Positions 16,214 to 19,925 of a DNA stretch of 19,925 bases are shown piece after piece. This stretch comes from an uncultured Marvinbryantia sp. (GTDB lineage Bacteria > Bacillota > Clostridia > Lachnospirales > Lachnospiraceae). Under the pieces are notes generated by a model. The model saw only the letters and a list, made by a program, of their open reading frames with translations. It did no database searches and was not told the DNA's origin. Each line of letters starts with the position of its first letter. Position 1 is the first letter of the stretch. Made by a program: the position numbers and the translations under genes. The stretch lies in NCBI GenBank assembly GCA_934373455.1, contig CAKRON010000046.1, positions 1 through 19,925 of the forward strand, written 5' to 3'.

Positions 16214-16573
16214 TTATGACAAAATTCCTCCCAGCATTCCACCACCAAGACACAACGCCATCGTTGTAAGAAGCCTTATGGGTGACGAGGAAATCCCTCC
16301 AAAACAGAAAGATGCTGTTATCAAAAACACGTAATACAAGATTCCTGCCAGCATACCCCATAACAGCCTTCTCTTTTTCATTCCTCTGCCTGCCGTAAAT
16401 CCGCTTACGCAGCTTCCCAGTACATAGATCACCTGTATACCGGCAGATACCATGCTTTCTTCCGGTTCCATCTGAAACAGCAAAAATGCCACTGCAAAAA
16501 GTGCTGCGCCTGTAACCAGATAGGCTAACAATAATGCTTTTACCATAATTCGAACTTCTGTCTGTGCTTTCAT
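16214..16573 (-). CDS. TIGR04086-type four-helix membrane protein
   Basis: This 119-residue, very hydrophobic protein has about four transmembrane helices (roughly 11-33, 42-62, 70-90, 98-118). A short basic loop lies between helices two and three (GRGMKKRRLLWG). The glycines in SCVSGFTAGR and CLGGGMLGG fit the TIGR04086 family, small membrane proteins found mostly in Clostridia and Bacilli and of unknown role. A GAGGAGAG site stands upstream of the ATG at 16573. It is transcribed in the same direction as rho, but the rho promoter starts directly after it, so the two may be only partly coupled. A weak promoter (TTTCAA, 17 bases, TAAAAT) lies upstream. Confidence 0.75.
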   Translation of the reverse strand: MKAQTEVRIMVKALLLAYLVTGAALFAVAFLLFQMEPEESMVSAGIQVIYVLGSCVSGFTAGRGMKKRRLLWGMLAGILYYVFLITASFCFGGISSSPIRLLTTMALCLGGGMLGGILS

Positions 16574-16642
16574 ATTTCTCTCCTCTTTTCATTTTTTATG
16601 ATAAATATATATGCAATGCATTTTAATATATGTTTCTTCATA

Positions 16643-16671
16643 TTGAAATTTTATCAGAAATAGGTTATGAT
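16643..16671 (+). promoter_or_regulatory. Sigma-A promoter of the CNNM/CBS transporter gene
   Basis: TTGAAA (16643-16648), a 17-base spacer and TATGAT (16666-16671) on the plus strand. The transcript would start near 16678 and reach the GGAG site at 16701-16704 after about 24 bases. Confidence 0.7.
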
Positions 16672-16712
16672 GTCGGATAAGAAAGTTCAAAAATAAGATT
16701 GGAGATGATCAA

Positions 16713-18011
16713 TTGAATTCTAGTGACCCCGCCATATTGGGCGTAATTATCCTGCTGATTTTACTCTCTGCCTTTTTTTCATCTGCAGAGACAGCACTGA
16801 CTACCGTTAATAAGATCAAAATCATGACTTTGGCTGACGATGGAAACCGGCGCGCCAAAACCTTGTTGAAAGTCATCGAGAATCCCGGTAAAATGCTTGG
16901 TGCAATCCTGATTGGCAATAATATTGTAAATCTTTTTGCATCCTCATTGACTACTACCCTGGCTCTTCGTATTTTCAACAGCATTGGCGTCAGTATCTGT
17001 ACCGGACTTCTCACCCTGGTCATTCTGATATTCGGAGAAATTTCTCCGAAAACGTTGGCATCCGCCTCTGCTGAGAAGCTGGCTCTTGCTTATGCGAACG
17101 TCATTTTCGGACTTATGACGATTATGACACCTTTTATTTTCGTAACCAATAAGTTGTCTTATCTGTTTTTAAAGCTTTTTCACATCGATCCAAACAAACG
17201 TACTGATGTCATCACTGAAAATGAATTGCGTACTTATGTGAACGTCAGCCACGAAGATGGTGAGATCGAACAAGATGAAAAGCAGATGATTTATAATGTG
17301 TTTGATTTGGATGATACACAGGCCAAGGATATTATGGTTCCCCGTGTGGATATGATTGCGATTGATATCGACGCTTCTTTCCGGGATATTCTGGATATCT
17401 ACCGTAAAGAAAAGTTCACCAGATATCCGGTCTACGAAGGCAGCAATGATAATGTGATTGGTGTGTTGAATATTAAAGATCTTCTGCTTTGCGGAACTTC
17501 TGATTTTTGTTTGAGAGATCATATCAGAGAACCATATTTTACTTATGAATTTAAAAATACGGCAGAACTCCTGGACGAAATGCGAAAAGATTCGATTAAC
17601 TTCACGATTGTTCTGGACGAATATGGTGCCACTGTCGGACTGATTACTCTGGAAGATCTTCTGGAAGAAATTGTTGGTGAAATCCGTGATGAATATGATA
17701 ATGATGAAGCTGATCTGATCAAAGAAATCTCTGACCGTGAATATGTCATCGAAGGTTCTATGAAACTGGATGATATCAACGATGCGCTTCATCTTCCTGA
17801 AAAAGATCTTGCTCTAACCTCTGAAGACTATGACTCCATTGGCGGTTATATCATTGAACAGCTGGATCATTTACCTGATCTTCACGAAAGTATCACTACT
17901 AAGTCCAATATCCGTCTGGTTGTGGATAAGATGGATAAGAACCGAATAGACAAAGTACATATGTATTTGCCTGAAACATATCTAAGTTCCAAAAAAGAGA
18001 ACGAATCCTGA
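16713..18011 (+). CDS. CNNM-type transporter with CBS pair and CorC/HlyC domain
   Basis: Such proteins are often labelled hemolysin-like; relatives transport Mg2+ or other cations across the cytoplasmic membrane. The 432-residue protein has a DUF21/CNNM membrane domain (about 5-165) with FFSSAETAL and GEISPK at 108-113. A CBS pair follows (about 200-325), with DIMVPR at 206-211, LDEYG at 301-305 and GEIRDEYD at 322-329. The C-terminal CorC/HlyC domain spans about 335-425. The frame starts with TTG at 16713: no in-frame ATG lies upstream and the first one downstream is too late to keep helix one. GGAG at 16701-16704 lies eight bases before it. An out-of-frame ATG (ATG-ATC-AAT-TGA) overlaps the start. 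The transcript ends at the terminator inside its own last codons. Confidence 0.92.
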   Translation: MNSSDPAILGVIILLILLSAFFSSAETALTTVNKIKIMTLADDGNRRAKTLLKVIENPGKMLGAILIGNNIVNLFASSLTTTLALRIFNSIGVSICTGLLTLVILIFGEISPKTLASASAEKLALAYANVIFGLMTIMTPFIFVTNKLSYLFLKLFHIDPNKRTDVITENELRTYVNVSHEDGEIEQDEKQMIYNVFDLDDTQAKDIMVPRVDMIAIDIDASFRDILDIYRKEKFTRYPVYEGSNDNVIGVLNIKDLLLCGTSDFCLRDHIREPYFTYEFKNTAELLDEMRKDSINFTIVLDEYGATVGLITLEDLLEEIVGEIRDEYDNDEADLIKEISDREYVIEGSMKLDDINDALHLPEKDLALTSEDYDSIGGYIIEQLDHLPDLHESITTKSNIRLVVDKMDKNRIDKVHMYLPETYLSSKKENES

Positions 18012-18028
18012 CGGATTCGTTCTCTTTT
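17993..18028. terminator. Bidirectional terminator shared by the transporter and rnf genes
   Basis: aaaagagaacgaatcc (17993-18008) pairs perfectly with ggattcgttctctttt (18013-18028), 16 base pairs around a four-base loop. On the minus strand it is followed by six T, so it should end the rnf transcript about 20 bases past rnfB. On the plus strand four T in the stem follow. The TGA stop of the transporter gene lies in the loop. Confidence 0.88.
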
Positions 18029-18046
18029 CATTCACACTCACACTGT

Positions 18047-18853
18047 TTACAATTCTCTCATACGGATTACCTTTGCAGGACATTTCTCTGCACATTTTCC
18101 GCACTTCACACACTTAGACTGATCAATCACTGCCACATTTCCATTCATTGTAATAGCTTCATGCTCGCACTGTTTTACACAGGCTGTACAGCCCATACAT
18201 CCTGCACTGCAGGCTTCTTTCACTGCTTTTCCTTTTTCCTGAGAGCTGCACTGCACTACATATACAGAACTGTCCGGAATCAATGTAATTAAACCGTTCG
18301 GACATACTTTTGTACAGGCTCCACAGCCTACACACTTGGATCTGTCCACTTTGGCCACTCCGTTTACTACATGAATGGCATCAAACTGACATACCGTTAC
18401 ACAAGAACCGAATCCCATACATCCGTGCGTACATTTCTTGGTTCCTCTTCCCGGAACCACTGCTGCTGTACGACAGTCTTTAATTCCGTAGTAATTACAT
18501 TTCTCTTGTGCAGAATCGCAATCACCGGCACATTTTACAAATGCGACCATTTTTTCACTTTCTGCCACTTCTACACCGAGAATCGCACTGATTTTCTCTG
18601 CAACCGGTGCTCCGCCTACCGGACACTGATTCGCCGGTGCTTCGCCTTTTGCAATTGCGGCTGCCAGACCATCACAGCCTGGGAAACCGCATCCACCACA
18701 GTTATTTCCCGGAAGTTCTGCACGAATTGCAACTTCTTTTTCATCTACTTCTACTTTGAATTTTTCACCGGCTGTCACCAGGAGAAATCCAACGACAATA
18801 CCTACTACCCCAACAATGAGAGCAGCAAGGATAATTGCTGTAATACTGCTCAT
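18047..18853 (-). CDS. rnfB: RnfB, iron-sulfur subunit of the Rnf complex
   Basis: RnfB takes electrons from ferredoxin and passes them into the membrane Rnf complex, which reduces NAD+ and pumps Na+ or H+. The 268-residue protein has an N-terminal membrane helix (about 5-27). The Fe-S domain with Cys52, Cys55, Cys60 and Cys77 (NNCGGCGFPGCDG) follows. Next is a cysteine-bearing linker (Cys108, 112, 119, 127), CTHGCMGFGSCVTVC at 141-155 and three ferredoxin-like motifs: 174/177/180/184, 215-229 (CSAGCMGCTACVKQC) and 248/251/254/258. A GGAGG site overlaps the end of rnfA 12 bases upstream. It is the last gene of the operon in the clostridial order E-A-B. Confidence 0.96.
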   Translation of the reverse strand: MSSITAIILAALIVGVVGIVVGFLLVTAGEKFKVEVDEKEVAIRAELPGNNCGGCGFPGCDGLAAAIAKGEAPANQCPVGGAPVAEKISAILGVEVAESEKMVAFVKCAGDCDSAQEKCNYYGIKDCRTAAVVPGRGTKKCTHGCMGFGSCVTVCQFDAIHVVNGVAKVDRSKCVGCGACTKVCPNGLITLIPDSSVYVVQCSSQEKGKAVKEACSAGCMGCTACVKQCEHEAITMNGNVAVIDQSKCVKCGKCAEKCPAKVIRMREL

Positions 18854-18865
18854 TTTCTTTCCTCC

Positions 18866-19441
18866 TTAGATCAGACCTGCAAAACCATTAAAGGCAATTG
18901 CCATCAGTGCCGCCGTAAACAGCACGATCGGCATTCCCTGTAACGGTTTAATAATGTTATTATCTGCATTTCTCTCACGAATACCTGCCATAATTACAAT
19001 GGCAATGGTAAATCCTACAGAAGTTCCGATACCATTTATTACGCTGGTCACAAAGTCATATTCCTTCTGTACATTTGTCAGAGCTACACCCAGAACTGCA
19101 CAGTTGGTTGTAATCAAAGGAAGGTACACGCCCAGTGCATTGTATAATGCTGGGCTGGATTTCTTCAAGAACATCTCTACAAACTGTACCAGACCTGCAA
19201 TAACCAGAATAAACACAATTGTCTGCAGATATTCCAGATTAAAAGGCACCAGTACGAAACTGTAAATAATGCTTGCCACTGCTGATGCAATGGTAATAAC
19301 AAAGATAACTGCAAGTCCCATACTTGCTGCGGTCTTTACCTGCTTGGAAACTCCAAGGAACGGACACAGACCGTAGAACTGGCTAAGCACTACGTTATTT
19401 ACAAGCGCTGCGCCAACTAATACTAAAACCATTTCTGACAT
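18866..19441 (-). CDS. rnfA: RnfA, membrane subunit of the Rnf complex
   Basis: RnfA is an integral membrane subunit that together with RnfE forms the core of the ion-translocating Rnf machine. The 191-residue protein has about six helices. It carries NNVVLSQFYGLCPFLGVS near the N-terminus and TNCAVLGVAL in the middle, the mirror-image Cys motifs typical of RnfA/RnfE. The start ATG at 19441 follows AGGAGG, and the rnfE stop TAG overlaps that site. rnfB follows 12 bases later. All signs point to co-translation within one operon. Confidence 0.96.
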   Translation of the reverse strand: MSEMVLVLVGAALVNNVVLSQFYGLCPFLGVSKQVKTAASMGLAVIFVITIASAVASIIYSFVLVPFNLEYLQTIVFILVIAGLVQFVEMFLKKSSPALYNALGVYLPLITTNCAVLGVALTNVQKEYDFVTSVINGIGTSVGFTIAIVIMAGIRERNADNNIIKPLQGMPIVLFTAALMAIAFNGFAGLI

Positions 19442-19452
19442 GTCTTTTCCTC

Positions 19453-19925
19453 CTAGCTTTCCTTACTTTCTTCTTTTCTGTCTCCACAGGATGCTCCACA
19501 GCTGCAGCAATCTCCGTCACATCCCTCTACCTTCTTGTTGGCTGCATTCTTAATGTTCAGACCATTTAAGATGGCAATCAGGGTTCCGAGAACAATAAAT
19601 GCTCCAGGTGCTCTGACAAAAATAGCTACTGGCTGGTAAGCAGAAGGCATTACCTGGAATCCAAAGATTGTTCCCGCACCGATCAGTTCACGGAACAGGG
19701 CGATCAATGTTAATGCAATTGTAAAACCAAGTCCCATACCAATACCATCACATGCTGCAAGAATCGGTGTGGCCTTAGAAGCATAGGCCTCTGCACGTCC
19801 GAGAATAATACAGTTTACTACGATCAGAGGAATATACAATCCCAGTGAATCATACAAGGATGGAATATATGCCTGAAGCAGCAGCTGTACTACCGTTACC
19901 AGCGTTGCAATAACAACAATATATG
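19453..19925 (-). CDS. rnfE: RnfE, membrane subunit of the Rnf complex (C-terminal part; start lies beyond the right edge)
   Basis: RnfE pairs with RnfA in the membrane core. The reading frame is open to the edge of the window, so the N-terminus is missing. About 156 residues are visible, including LYIPLIVVNCIILGRAEA (the Cys motif of RnfE), ACDGIGMGLGFTIAL and RELIGAGT. An unusual tail follows after residue NGLNIKN: GCDGDCCSCGASCGDRKEESKES, with five cysteines. The first in-frame TTG at 19857 is internal, not the start. The rest of the operon (C, D, G in clostridial order) should lie to the right. The stop TAG overlaps the rnfA ribosome binding site. Confidence 0.93.
   Translation of the reverse strand, partial: YIVVIATLVTVVQLLLQAYIPSLYDSLGLYIPLIVVNCIILGRAEAYASKATPILAACDGIGMGLGFTIALTLIALFRELIGAGTIFGFQVMPSAYQPVAIFVRAPGAFIVLGTLIAILNGLNIKNAANKKVEGCDGDCCSCGASCGDRKEESKES

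Noticed and set aside
16204..16220. Small hairpin gtcata/tatgac after the TIGR04086 gene
   Set aside because: Only 6 base pairs, and no T-run follows on the minus strand, so it is not a convincing terminator.
16080..16592. 170-codon minus-strand frame overlapping the TIGR04086 gene and the rho leader
   Set aside because: The other frame (16214-16573) has a GAGGAGAG site and a coherent four-helix product. This one has mixed composition, no family resemblance, and crosses the rho promoter.
17169..17792. 207-codon minus-strand frame inside the transporter gene
   Set aside because: It is antisense to well-conserved CBS-domain coding sequence, and its product is Phe/Ile-rich with no ribosome binding site.

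Overview
The window looks like chromosomal DNA from a spore-forming, anaerobic member of Clostridia, most probably the family Lachnospiraceae. Reasons: an Rnf complex in the order E-A-B, a rho / rpmE / DUF1385 / prmC / prfA / glmM block, a stand-alone spoVAF, strong AGGAGG-type ribosome binding sites and AT-leaning DNA. I place it by recall of family patterns, not by a search. Almost everything is core housekeeping. I see no phage, insertion sequence, CRISPR array, rRNA or tRNA, and no gene-free stretch longer than about 210 bases.

Layout, left to right. Positions 1-347 hold the start of a eukaryote-type hisA (minus). A roughly 93-base imperfect palindrome (451-543) follows, then a small lipoprotein gene (555-878) and spoVAF (941-2374), both minus. 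The spoVAF leader carries a terminator-like hairpin whose 3' arm contains the ribosome binding site. A divergent gene (2495-2932, plus) encodes a membrane-anchored protein resembling a degenerate FMN-binding domain; its stop codon interlocks with that of nadE. From 9703 down to 2929 runs a tightly packed minus-strand cluster: a DUF2156 protein, a class I aminotransferase, hisC, a methyltransferase, hslO and nadE. Several of its genes overlap, so it is probably one operon.

An intrinsic terminator (9771-9811) separates that cluster from the upstream minus-strand block DUF1385, prmC, prfA, glmM. This block couples release factor 1 to the enzyme that methylates it and ends in an enzyme of cell-wall precursor synthesis. 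Another terminator (14191-14222) lies between rpmE and DUF1385 and leaves no room for a new promoter, so the block probably depends on read-through. rpmE has a leader of about 150 bases, a candidate L31 autoregulatory leader. rho and rpmE have strikingly similar promoters (TTGCAA, 17-base spacer, extended TATA-type -10). Upstream of rho is a TIGR04086-type four-helix membrane protein.

On the right, a plus-strand CNNM/CBS/CorC-type transporter gene (16713-18011, TTG start) converges on the rnf genes. The two share a bidirectional terminator (17993-18028), with the transporter's stop codon in the loop. RnfB, RnfA and the C-terminal part of RnfE (running off the right edge) belong to the ferredoxin:NAD+ oxidoreductase that couples electron transfer to ion pumping. 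No wholly new multi-gene system is evident. The most interesting items are regulatory (spoVAF hairpin, rpmE leader, read-through terminator), the palindromic element, the eukaryote-type HisA, the degenerate FMN-binding protein and the cysteine-rich tail of RnfE.
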